Below the pieces are notes generated by a model. That model made no database searches. It was not told the DNA's origin and saw only the letters and a program-made list of their open reading frames with translations. Position numbers and translations under genes: made by a program. A DNA stretch of 23,748 nt from an uncultured Oscillospiraceae bacterium (lineage in GTDB: Bacteria; Bacillota; Clostridia; Oscillospirales; Ruminococcaceae), in contig CAJTVI010000040.1 in assembly GCA_910579545.1 (NCBI GenBank), forward strand, positions 1 to 23,748, given 5' to 3'. Position 1 is the stretch's first letter, and each line of letters begins with the position of its first letter. This document shows positions 7,681 through 13,915 of the stretch, in pieces.

Positions 7681-9384
7681 TCAGCCGATGCCCGAAAGGT
7701 CAAAGCCGGCCAGCTTTTCCACCGCCTTCTGGCAGACCCCGCGCAGGGTGGCCTCCTCAAAGGGGCTGGCAAGGCCGGCATTGGCCAAAAGGTCGGTAAA
7801 GGTGTGGCTGCCGCCCTGGCTGGTGTAGGCCATATAGTGCTGCCAGGCGTTTTTGGGGTCCTCGTCGATCATGGCCCAGAACTCCAGCGAGACGGTTTGG
7901 GCCAGGCAGTAATCAATATAATAAAAGGGCATAGAATAAATATGGTGCTGGCGCTGCCAGGCCTCGCCCTCGCCGTAAAAGGGGATCGCCCCATCCAGCC
8001 GCATCCAGGGCATATACATGCCCTGCAGACGCTTCCAGACGGCATGCCGCTCGGCGGGGGTCATCTCGGGGTGCTCAAACACCTCGTGCTGGAAATGATC
8101 CACCAAACACCCGTAGGGGATAAAGGTCAGCGCGCCGGAGAGGTGGCTGTAGAGGAACTTCTGCGCGTCCGGGCCAAAGAAGCGGCCGGCCCAGGGCTCG
8201 GCAAAAAACTCCATCGACATCGAGTGCACCTCGCAGGCCTCCATGCCGGGCCAGCAGTATTCCAGCGGCACCCGGTGCCGGTTGAGCCAGCCCGCAAAGG
8301 CGTGGCCGGCCTCGTGGGTCACCACCTCCACGTCGTGCTGGGTGCCGTTAAAGTTGGCAAAGATAAAGGGCACCCCATAATCCGGCAGGCTGGTGCAGTA
8401 CCCGCCCGACTGCTTGCCCTCGGTGGAGAGCACGTCCAGCAGGCCGCCCTCGGTCATGGTGGTAAAAAACACATCGGTCTCGCTGCTGAGGTTTTTGTAA
8501 AAAGCCAGCCCCTCGGCCAGGATATCCTCCGGCCCGCCCTGGGGCTTTGGGTTGCCCGAGCGGAACTGGATGGCATTGTCGGCATAATCCATGGGGTAGG
8601 CCTTGCCCAGCCGCTTTGCCTGCTGGCGGTAAATCTCGTCCGCCACCGGCACAAGATACCGGACCACCGCCGCCCTAAAGGCCTCCACATCCTGCCGGGT
8701 GTAGCAGTTGCGGCCCATGCGGTAGTAGCCAAGCGGGATATAGCCCCCGTAGCCCAGCGCCTTGCCCATGCGGTCCCGCAGGTGCACCAGCTCGTCGTAC
8801 AGCCGGTCCAGCTCGGGCTGGTTCTGCTTGTACCAGGCCCCTTCGGCCTGCCAGGCCGCGCGGCGGCGGGCGTCGTCCGGGTCCACCTTAAAGGGGGTCA
8901 GCTGGGAGAGGGTGTAGGTTTTGCCCTCAAAGGGGATCTGGGCCGAGGCCAGCAGCTTTTCGTACTCCTGGGTCAGGTCGTTTTCCTTTTGCAGGTCGGG
9001 GATGATCTGGGGCGAAAAGGTCTTAAGCTTGATCTCGGCGTTCAAAAACATCAGATCGCCGTACTCGGCCGAAAAATCCGCCCGGAAGGGGCTTTTGAGC
9101 ATCGCGCTGGTCCAGGCCTGCTCGTACTCCTCCAGCTCGGGCAGAGCGGCGTTCCAGAATTTTTCCTCCGCGTCGTAAAATTCGTCCCGGGTATCGATCG
9201 AATGCCGGATGCTCACGAGGGTGCCGGCGGTGGAAACGTGGCGCTCCAGTTCCTCCTTTTTTAAAAAGGCCGCCTTTGCCTCGGCATAGCTTTCCGCCTG
9301 CTGCAGCCGGCCGGTCAGGGCCGAAAGCTGCTGCTTGACCGCCTCCAGGTCCGGCCGGAGATAGGGCATCTCGCAAAACTTCAT
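7681..9384 (-). CDS. M3 family oligoendopeptidase (PepF-like)
   Basis: A cytoplasmic zinc metallopeptidase that cuts imported oligopeptides, 567 residues, close to the usual 560-600. The zinc motif is HEAGH at 357-361, preceded by VVT. A downstream Glu in the segment ACEVHSMSME (about residue 385) is placed as expected for the third zinc ligand. No signal peptide is seen (N-terminus MKFCEMPYLRPDLEAVKQQL). The ATG at 9384 follows GAGGTG about eleven bases upstream. A promoter is visible at 9568-9596, leaving an approximately 175-nt structured leader. The gene is co-directional with the peptide transporter genes and 150 bases upstream of them, consistent with joint function in peptide use and possible co-transcription. 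Confidence 0.95.
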   Translation of the reverse strand: MKFCEMPYLRPDLEAVKQQLSALTGRLQQAESYAEAKAAFLKKEELERHVSTAGTLVSIRHSIDTRDEFYDAEEKFWNAALPELEEYEQAWTSAMLKSPFRADFSAEYGDLMFLNAEIKLKTFSPQIIPDLQKENDLTQEYEKLLASAQIPFEGKTYTLSQLTPFKVDPDDARRRAAWQAEGAWYKQNQPELDRLYDELVHLRDRMGKALGYGGYIPLGYYRMGRNCYTRQDVEAFRAAVVRYLVPVADEIYRQQAKRLGKAYPMDYADNAIQFRSGNPKPQGGPEDILAEGLAFYKNLSSETDVFFTTMTEGGLLDVLSTEGKQSGGYCTSLPDYGVPFIFANFNGTQHDVEVVTHEAGHAFAGWLNRHRVPLEYCWPGMEACEVHSMSMEFFAEPWAGRFFGPDAQKFLYSHLSGALTFIPYGCLVDHFQHEVFEHPEMTPAERHAVWKRLQGMYMPWMRLDGAIPFYGEGEAWQRQHHIYSMPFYYIDYCLAQTVSLEFWAMIDEDPKNAWQHYMAYTSQGGSHTFTDLLANAGLASPFEEATLRGVCQKAVEKLAGFDLSGIG

Positions 9385-9567
9385 AAGAACATCTGCACCT
9401 CACTTGTTTTGATCGGAATGGGCGGCCCGGCCCGCAAAAGGGCCGCGCGGCTGCGGCCCCCGCCAGGGGCCAGGCGCGGCCCGGCCAAAAAAGCAATGGG
9501 GCAAAAACTGTCCGCCCGCCGCCCCCAGGGGCGGCAAACTGCGTTTTTGGCAAAAACAACTGTTTTT

Positions 9568-9596
9568 ATTTTAGCGGGTTTCGGGCCGTAAATCAA
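9568..9596 (-). promoter_or_regulatory. sigma-A-type promoter for the M3 peptidase
   Basis: On the minus strand, TTGATT (9596-9591) and TAAAAT (9573-9568) are separated by exactly 17 bases. The predicted start is near 9561, about 175 bases before the ATG. The same two hexamers and spacer recur upstream of the dehydratase gene at 23636-23664. Confidence 0.7.
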
Positions 9597-9667
9597 GTAT
9601 GCGGCAGAGGGTTGCGGCGGAAAAATCCCCCATTTTTTGCAATTTGCGGCCCGGAGCCTGTTTGCTC

Positions 9668-9696
9668 TTGCGCGCGGGGCGGCAAAGGGGTACAAT
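9668..9696 (+). promoter_or_regulatory. promoter for the DUF975 gene
   Basis: TTGCGC (9668-9673) and TACAAT (9691-9696) are 17 bases apart, 48 bases before the chosen start. The -10 is good and the -35 only fair. Confidence 0.55.
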
Positions 9697-9743
9697 AAAG
9701 ACAAAGAAAAATGGGCTTGCCGCCCGGGGGGAGTTGCTGCTGT

Positions 9744-10535
9744 ATGTGGACCCGCGGCCTTTTAAAGGGGAACGCCAAAAATGCCCTGCGCGGGCGGTAT
9801 TGGGCGTGTTTTTTGGCCTGCCTGGTGGTTTCGCTGCTGGGGGGGATGAGCGGCCCGCGGCTGGACCTTGTAATGGACGCAAGCGACGGCTTTTCGGGCC
9901 GCTACGGGTGGGGGTGGCATTTTGACCTTGGCTATCCCTGGCTTACCTGGCTGGCACTGCCCTTTTTGCTGCTCATCGCGCTGCTGGCGGCGGCCGTGGC
10001 CATCGCCTTTATGGTGTTTGTTGCGGGGCCGCTCTCGGTGGGCATCAGCCGCTATATGATGGAAAACCGGTTTGGGTACAGCCCCTTTGAGACCATCTTT
10101 TCGGTCTTTCGCGGGCCGTATCTCAATGTGGTCAAGGGCATTTTGTTTACCGACCTGCGGATCATCGGCTGGTCGCTGCTGTTTGTGTTCCCGGGCATTT
10201 ATAAGGCCTACCAGTACTCGATGGTGCCCTACCTGCTGGCCGAAAACCCCTATATGACCCCCCAGCGCGCGCGGGAGCTGAGCGCCGCCATGACCGAGGG
10301 GGAAAAATGGAACATCTTTGTGCTGGACCTCTCGTTTTTTGGCTGGCTGTTTTTGGCGGGGCTGGGCGCCGGGTTTGTGACCCTGGGCGCTTTTTCGGGG
10401 CTGGGCGCCTACTTTGTGGAGCCCTATATGCAGGCCACCCACGCCGAACTGTACGCCGCTTTGCGGGCCAAGGCCTTTGCGCTGGGCCTGAGCGGGCCGG
10501 ACGAATTAAGCGATTTTGTGCGCCACACCCGGTAA
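9744..10535 (+). CDS. DUF975 family integral membrane protein
   Basis: A polytopic membrane protein of unknown function, 263 residues. The start is placed at the ATG at 9744 because MWTRGLLKGNAKNALRGRYW fits the usual DUF975 N-terminus and GGGGGGAG lies about ten bases upstream; an ATG 33 bases earlier lacks such support. Hydrophobic segments fall at about 20-35, 66-105 (LPFLLLIALLAAAVAIAFMV), 145-160 and 200-235. Between them are the family landmarks GISRYMMENRFG, GPYLNVVKGILFTDLRIIGW and FPGIYKAYQYSMVPYLLAENP. The membrane topology is read from hydrophobicity only. Nothing in the sequence reveals a substrate. The downstream coiled-coil gene is co-directional after 116 bases. Confidence 0.85.
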   Translation: MWTRGLLKGNAKNALRGRYWACFLACLVVSLLGGMSGPRLDLVMDASDGFSGRYGWGWHFDLGYPWLTWLALPFLLLIALLAAAVAIAFMVFVAGPLSVGISRYMMENRFGYSPFETIFSVFRGPYLNVVKGILFTDLRIIGWSLLFVFPGIYKAYQYSMVPYLLAENPYMTPQRARELSAAMTEGEKWNIFVLDLSFFGWLFLAGLGAGFVTLGAFSGLGAYFVEPYMQATHAELYAALRAKAFALGLSGPDELSDFVRHTR

Positions 10536-10566
10536 GCCCTAAAAAGGCCCTTTTGTAAAACCGCCG

Positions 10567-10582
10567 GGGCGCGGCCGCCCCA
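10567..10582. other. short GC hairpin between DUF975 and coiled-coil genes
   Basis: GGGGCG and CGCCCC flank a CGGC loop, a six-bp stem 31 bases after the DUF975 stop. There is no T run, so a terminator role is weak. Confidence 0.3.
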
Positions 10583-10651
10583 TAAACACAAAAACGCCCG
10601 TCGCATACACCTGCGCGCGGGATCAAAACCATAAAAAGGGGGTGCTTTGCA

Positions 10652-11620
10652 ATGGCCAATACCATCCTGCCCACAAGGGGCTTTGCCGCGCCGTGGCAGG
10701 GCCCGCTTGCCCCGCCGGCCGAAGCCGCGGCCCCCGATGCCCCCCAGCCGGCCGCGCCGGCCCCCGCGCCCCAAGGCCCAGACGCCGGGCCGGATGCCGG
10801 GGAACTGCTGGCCCAGCAGGCGGCCCAGCAGGTACAGCTGAGCCTTGCCAAAACCCGCGAGGAGGCCCAGCAGGCCGCCGGCCAGCCCGGTGCGCAGGGC
10901 CTTGCCCAGGCGCTGGAGGAGGCCCAAAAGCAGGCGCAGGAAACCCAGGAGGCCCTGCTGGCCAAGCTTACGGAGCGGGACGACGAGGTCAGGACCCTGG
11001 CCGAGATGATGAAGGAGGCCAAGGAGCAGGCCGAAAAGATCCGCAAGCAGTTTGAGCTGCCCAAAAACAACAGCCGGTACAGCCTTGCGGCGGTGGAGGC
11101 CTACGCCCGCCTCTCCCGCGCGCGCAGCCAGACCGACGTGAGCGCCGCCGCCAGCTACGCCCGCCGCCAGCTGGCCCAGTGCAAAACCGCCCTGCGGCAG
11201 GGCGGCGGCGACACCCAGCGCATCCAGGCCGCGGTGCGCCAGCTGGAGAGCGCCATTACCCGCGCCAGCCGCAAAAAGCGGGAGCTGGAGGACGAGCGCC
11301 TGATGGAAAGGCGCCGCGCCAAGGCCGAGCGCCAGCGCGACCGCCAAAAGGCCGCCCGGCTGAAATACCAGCTGCGCCGCACCAAGACCCTGCGCGCTTT
11401 GCGCGAGAGCAGCTATGTGAGCGGCGCGGTGATGGACGGCATGCAGCAGGCCCAGATGGCACGCCAGCGGGCCGAGCAGCAGCTTGCGGCCGAGCGGGCG
11501 GGCATCCGCCCGGCTTCGGCCGACGCGGTGGCCCAGCACTACCTTGCCCAGCAGGCCGTTACCACCCCCACCCCGGCTTTGGAGGCCGCCCCCGCGCCCG
11601 CGGTTTCGCTGGAGGGGTAG
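10652..11620 (+). CDS. Ala/Pro/Gln-rich coiled-coil protein of unknown function
   Basis: A soluble 322-residue protein with no signal peptide or membrane segment. Residues 1-50 are Pro/Ala-rich and probably disordered (PPAEAAAPDAPQPAAPAPAP). Residues 50-135 are Gln/Ala/Glu-rich with strong heptad character, including the acidic-basic run MMKEAKEQAEKIRKQFELP. Residues 135-260 form a second, highly basic helical region containing YSLAAVEAYARLSRARSQTD and RKKRELEDERLMERRRAKAE. A Gln/Ala tail and a low-complexity Pro/Ala end follow. The ATG at 10652 follows AGGGGGTG. From memory, the middle segment resembles uncharacterised Firmicutes proteins with RRSI..L and AIRSL.KLL.RG.RKIRRL patterns; this is not proven. 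It might be a structural or scaffold protein. A strong terminator follows at 11715. Confidence 0.8.
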   Translation: MANTILPTRGFAAPWQGPLAPPAEAAAPDAPQPAAPAPAPQGPDAGPDAGELLAQQAAQQVQLSLAKTREEAQQAAGQPGAQGLAQALEEAQKQAQETQEALLAKLTERDDEVRTLAEMMKEAKEQAEKIRKQFELPKNNSRYSLAAVEAYARLSRARSQTDVSAAASYARRQLAQCKTALRQGGGDTQRIQAAVRQLESAITRASRKKRELEDERLMERRRAKAERQRDRQKAARLKYQLRRTKTLRALRESSYVSGAVMDGMQQAQMARQRAEQQLAAERAGIRPASADAVAQHYLAQQAVTTPTPALEAAPAPAVSLEG

Positions 11621-11714
11621 GCGGGCTTGGGCCCGCAAAGGCCCGCACAAGCCGAAAAAGCAAACCGGAACGGCCCTGCAAACGGGCCTGGTTTTGCAAA
11701 CAGGCAAACAAACA

Positions 11715-11769
11715 GGCGGCCCTCTTCCCCGCAGCGCGCTGGCTCGGGGGAAAGGGCCGCCCTTTTTTT
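11715..11769 (+). terminator. strong intrinsic terminator after the coiled-coil gene
   Basis: GGCGGCCCTCTTCCCCG (11715-11731) pairs with CGGGGGAAAGGGCCGCC (11745-11761) with one mismatch and one G-T pair, followed by seven Ts (11763-11769). The T run overlaps the stop codon of the convergent DUF4364 gene. On the minus strand the stem is followed by TGTTTGTTTG, so it may act in both directions. Confidence 0.85.
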
Positions 11770-12322
11770 ACATTGACGCCTCGTCGGTCAGGCAGGTAAG
11801 CAGCAGGCGGTAGACCTCGCTGCCGTTTTCCACAAAGCATTTTTGGGCAGTCTCGGCGGTGAGCCGGTCGGGCATGGCCAGCCGCAGGTGCAGCACCTCG
11901 CCGCCCAGGTCGGTGATCGAGCAGTCCACTGCAAAGCCCTCCGGGGTGGTTTGCACCTCGGCCTTGTTCTGGGCGGCCTTGCGCTGCCAGCTTTGCAGGC
12001 GCAGCACCGCCCGGCCCGCGCTCTCGCGCACGCTGCGGGGCAGGTCGTACCCCAAGGCGTCGGCCACCTCAGCCCCCTTGGGGGTAATGGAATAGCCGCC
12101 CCGCTCCGGGGCATACACCGCGAGCCCCTGCTCCGGCAGGGCCCCAAGGGCCGCGCAGAGCTCAAAATAGTTGACCAGCTCCTCCTCCATCAGCGCGTCC
12201 TCCAGGGTATCGCGCTGCACCGGGCCGGCCGTGCGGATGAGGTAGCACAGCAGGATGCGGATCTCGGCCCCGCTGGTAAGCCCGCCCGGCTTGACCCCGG
12301 CGGTAAAGGCGTCTCCGGGCAT
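11768..12322 (-). CDS. DUF4364 family winged-helix protein
   Basis: A small cytoplasmic protein of 184 residues, probably a transcriptional regulator. The start at 12322 (MPGDAFTAGV) is chosen because AAAGGACG lies just upstream, and an in-frame upstream extension runs back across a hairpin and a promoter. Residues about 15-100 read as a winged-helix fold: GGLTSGAEIRILLCYLIRTAG, then RDTLEDALMEEELVNYFELCAAL, then a wing with GGYSITPKGAEVADALG. The C-terminal half, including GFAVDCSITDLGGEVLHLRL, is the DUF4364 sensor-like region of unknown ligand. It has its own promoter at 12408-12436 and converges on the coiled-coil gene, sharing its terminator. No binding site or target can be assigned. 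Confidence 0.85.
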   Translation of the reverse strand: MPGDAFTAGVKPGGLTSGAEIRILLCYLIRTAGPVQRDTLEDALMEEELVNYFELCAALGALPEQGLAVYAPERGGYSITPKGAEVADALGYDLPRSVRESAGRAVLRLQSWQRKAAQNKAEVQTTPEGFAVDCSITDLGGEVLHLRLAMPDRLTAETAQKCFVENGSEVYRLLLTCLTDEASM

Positions 12323-12358
12323 TGCTTCACGTCCTTTTTTGGGTTTGGGGCATATGGG

Positions 12359-12385
12359 CGGGGGCGCACAAAGCGCGCGCCCCCG
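12359..12385 (-). promoter_or_regulatory. leader hairpin of the DUF4364 message
   Basis: CGGGGGCGC (12359-12367) and GCGCCCCCG (12377-12385) form a perfect nine-bp stem with a nine-base loop. It lies between the predicted start of transcription (near 12401) and the ribosome binding site, so it would be the first structure in the message. Confidence 0.55.
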
Positions 12386-12407
12386 ATGCTTTTGCCCCAC
12401 TGCCCCT

Positions 12408-12436
12408 ATTATACGAGCCGGCGGCCCCGATTGCAA
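12408..12436 (-). promoter_or_regulatory. sigma-A-type promoter for the DUF4364 gene
   Basis: On the minus strand TTGCAA (12436-12431) and a consensus TATAAT (12413-12408) are 17 bases apart. The -35 lies in the loop of a nine-bp dyad, GGCGGCCCC (12420-12428) and GGGGCCGCC (12437-12445), which could influence promoter access. Confidence 0.75.
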
Positions 12437-12442
12437 GGGGCC

Positions 12443-12608
12443 GCCGGGCGGGGGAGCGTCCATTTTAAGGAGTTTTGGGTGCTAAAACCGGGTGCGGGGG
12501 AGAGTCTCGAAAGGCTTTCGGGGCAGGGGTCCTGTTGCCTTGAGAGACTGCTCCCACGCGCCCGGCCGGCAGACATCCCTCCCCGGTTTGGATACTCCCC
12601 CGCCCGGC
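12443..12608. repeat. 166-bp MITE-like or structured-RNA element with terminal inverted repeats
   Basis: The ends are 19-base inverted repeats matching at 17 of 19 positions: GCCGGGCGGGGGAGCGTCC (12443-12461) and GGATACTCCCCCGCCCGGC (12590-12608). Inside, 12490-12515 pairs with 12537-12563 in a long imperfect hairpin (24 pairs, three mismatches, one bulge), capped by a smaller CAGG/CCTG hairpin at 12524-12534. There is no credible coding frame. It fills most of the gap between the S1-domain gene stop and the DUF4364 promoter. A non-autonomous mobile element, a dispersed repeat or a non-coding RNA are all possible. A target-site duplication is not evident. Confidence 0.65.
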
Positions 12609-12623
12609 TTGTAAAAAGGCGCT

Positions 12624-13529
12624 TCAGGCAAACACGGTTTCGATCTGCTTGCGGCTGCCCGGGGTGGAGTAGACCCAGCGGCGCAGCCGGCCCTCGGTAA
12701 CAAAGTACTGCGGCTCGAACCGCAGCGGCGCGGCCAGCGACCGGTTTACGATCACCAGCTTGACCTTCATCTTTTCGGGCAGGATGTTTTTGATGTAAAC
12801 GCTCACCGCCTGGCCCGGCCGCAGCCCCTCGCCCGCCTCGGCAAGGCCGGCAAGGTTGGGCGCGATCTCGATAAACACCCCGTACTCCTCCACGCTGCGC
12901 ACGATGCCCACCACCGTGTCCCCCGGCGAAAACCGGGCCGCGTTCTCGCTCCAGGTGCCCAGCAGTTCCCGCAGGGTCAGCACCAGCCGGCCCTGCGCGT
13001 CCCGGCTTTTTACCGCGCAGAGCAGCTGCTGGCCCACCGCCACCCGGTCGGCCGGGCTCTGGATGCGGGAGACCGAGAGGCAGTCGATGGGCAAAAGGGC
13101 GCTGATGCCGCAGCCTACGTCGCAAAAGGCCCCAAACGGTTCGATGTGGGTCACCATGCAGGGGATGATGGTGCCGGGGGCCAGCCGGTCGAGGTATTCC
13201 CCCTGGCAGCGCTGCTGGGCGACCCGGCGGGAGAGCAGCACCGGCCCGGCCTCGCCGGCGCTTACCTGCTGCACCACAAAGCAGGTGGGCCGCCCCACCC
13301 GCGTAAGGATGGCAATGTCCCGCACCTCGCCCTTTTCCGCCCCCAGCGCGCACTCCTCATAGGGCATCACGGCCGGCAGCCCGCCCAGCGAAAAATGCAG
13401 CTGGCGGCGGGTGTCAAAGGCAAGGGCCGTGCTTTGCAGGATCTCGCCGCTCTGGGCGGCGGCGCGCAGCGCCTCGCGGCCCAAAAGCCCGGCGGGGCGG
13501 CAGAGTTCTTCCGCAGGATAGTCCAACAT
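12624..13529 (-). CDS. S1-domain RNA-binding protein (ribosomal protein S1-like)
   Basis: A cytoplasmic 301-residue protein with two recognisable S1 OB-fold modules. The first runs from PGTIIPCMVTHIEPFGAFCDV to LVLTLRELLGTW and the second from FSPGDTVVGIVRSVEEYGVF to KMKVKLVIVNRS. The N-terminal 90 residues, including LHFSLGGLPAVMPYEECALG, look like a third, degenerate S1-like unit. It is shorter than a full ribosomal S1 and is best seen as an S1 homologue that binds mRNA. Two ATGs compete. The one at 13538 directly abuts the AAAGG sequence, while the one at 13529 has the correct 8-9 base spacing, so 13529 is chosen. A 10-bp GC hairpin ends two bases before the AAAAGAAAGG region. It is divergent from the DUF951-prfA operon. 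Confidence 0.85.
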   Translation of the reverse strand: MLDYPAEELCRPAGLLGREALRAAAQSGEILQSTALAFDTRRQLHFSLGGLPAVMPYEECALGAEKGEVRDIAILTRVGRPTCFVVQQVSAGEAGPVLLSRRVAQQRCQGEYLDRLAPGTIIPCMVTHIEPFGAFCDVGCGISALLPIDCLSVSRIQSPADRVAVGQQLLCAVKSRDAQGRLVLTLRELLGTWSENAARFSPGDTVVGIVRSVEEYGVFIEIAPNLAGLAEAGEGLRPGQAVSVYIKNILPEKMKVKLVIVNRSLAAPLRFEPQYFVTEGRLRRWVYSTPGSRKQIETVFA

Positions 13530-13549
13530 CTCGCTCATCCTTTCTTTTG

Positions 13550-13573
13550 GGGGCGGCCCGGCGGGGCCGCCCC
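13550..13573 (-). promoter_or_regulatory. GC hairpin abutting the ribosome binding site of the S1-domain gene
   Basis: GGGGCGGCCC (13550-13559) and GGGCCGCCCC (13564-13573) form a perfect 10-bp stem with a four-base loop. On the minus-strand message the stem ends just before CAAAAGAAAGG. A role in translation control or message stability is inferred from position. Confidence 0.5.
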
Positions 13574-13609
13574 TGCAAAAATATATGCGCCCGGCCATGC
13601 AGATATTAT

Positions 13610-13637
13610 TTGCAAAACCCGCCGTATAGTATATAAT
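13610..13637 (+). promoter_or_regulatory. sigma-A-type promoter of the DUF951-prfA operon
   Basis: TTGCAA (13610-13615) and consensus TATAAT (13632-13637) are separated by 16 bases. The leader starts near 13644, with a seven-bp hairpin CGCCGCC (13644-13650) and GGCGGCG (13659-13665), before the AAGGGG ribosome binding site. Confidence 0.75.
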
Positions 13638-13700
13638 AGAGAACGCCGCCGCAGGCTTGGCGGCGGTTGCGTAAGGAAACAAAGAAAAGGGGCGCGGCGC

Positions 13701-13892
13701 ATGGACGTACAGGTGGGCGATACCATCCTGACCAAAAAAAACCACCCCTGCGGGGCAAACACCTTTGCGGTGCTGCGGGTGGGCATGGATTTCCGCATCC
13801 GGTGCACCGGCTGCGGGCGGGAGATTTTTTTGCCCCGCGCCAAGATCGAAAAGAACATCAAAAAGGTGCTGCGGCCAGCCGGTGACGCTTAA
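13701..13892 (+). CDS. DUF951 family small zinc-ribbon-like protein
   Basis: A 63-residue protein matching the DUF951 pattern: MDVQVGDTILTKKNHPCGAN, then FAVLRVGMDFRIRCTGCGRE, then LPRAKIEKNIKKVL. Cys residues in HPCG and in CTGCG suggest metal binding, and the basic C-terminus suggests contact with nucleic acid or the ribosome. Function is not established. The ATG at 13701 sits eight bases after AAGGGG. The gene heads the run and is 23 bases before prfA, so the two are almost certainly co-transcribed. Confidence 0.88.
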   Translation: MDVQVGDTILTKKNHPCGANTFAVLRVGMDFRIRCTGCGREIFLPRAKIEKNIKKVLRPAGDA

Positions 13893-13915
13893 GGCCAGAT
13901 GCACGGGAGACTGCC

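Larger units (their letters stand above)
9385..9743. other. divergent intergenic region between peptidase and DUF975 gene
   Basis: No gene is seen here. The gap holds a minus-strand promoter for the peptidase (9568-9596) and a plus-strand promoter for the DUF975 gene (9668-9696). The peptidase leader contains several dyads: GCGGCCC (9422-9428) with GGGCCGC (9440-9446), GCCGCCCC (9518-9525) with GGGGCGGC (9528-9535), and GTTTTTG (9542-9548) facing CAAAAAC (9550-9556). Confidence 0.6.

Noticed and set aside
6475..9264. Long plus-strand open frame of 929 codons
   Set aside because: It lies antisense to the binding-protein and peptidase genes, has His/Gly/Val-rich composition typical of reversed GC-rich coding DNA, and shows no domain or ribosome binding site.
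10424..11707. Minus-strand open frame of 427 codons over the coiled-coil gene
   Set aside because: Leu/Gly-rich reverse image of Gln/Ala codons. The plus-strand frame has the ribosome binding site, heptads and terminator.
12443..12608. Insertion sequence with transposase
   Set aside because: The inverted repeats enclose only about 130 bases without any coding frame, so at most it is a non-autonomous element.
12409..13353. Minus-strand open frame of 314 codons covering the structured element
   Set aside because: Out of frame with the S1-domain gene, Arg/Gly/Pro-rich, and crosses a clear promoter and the inverted repeats.
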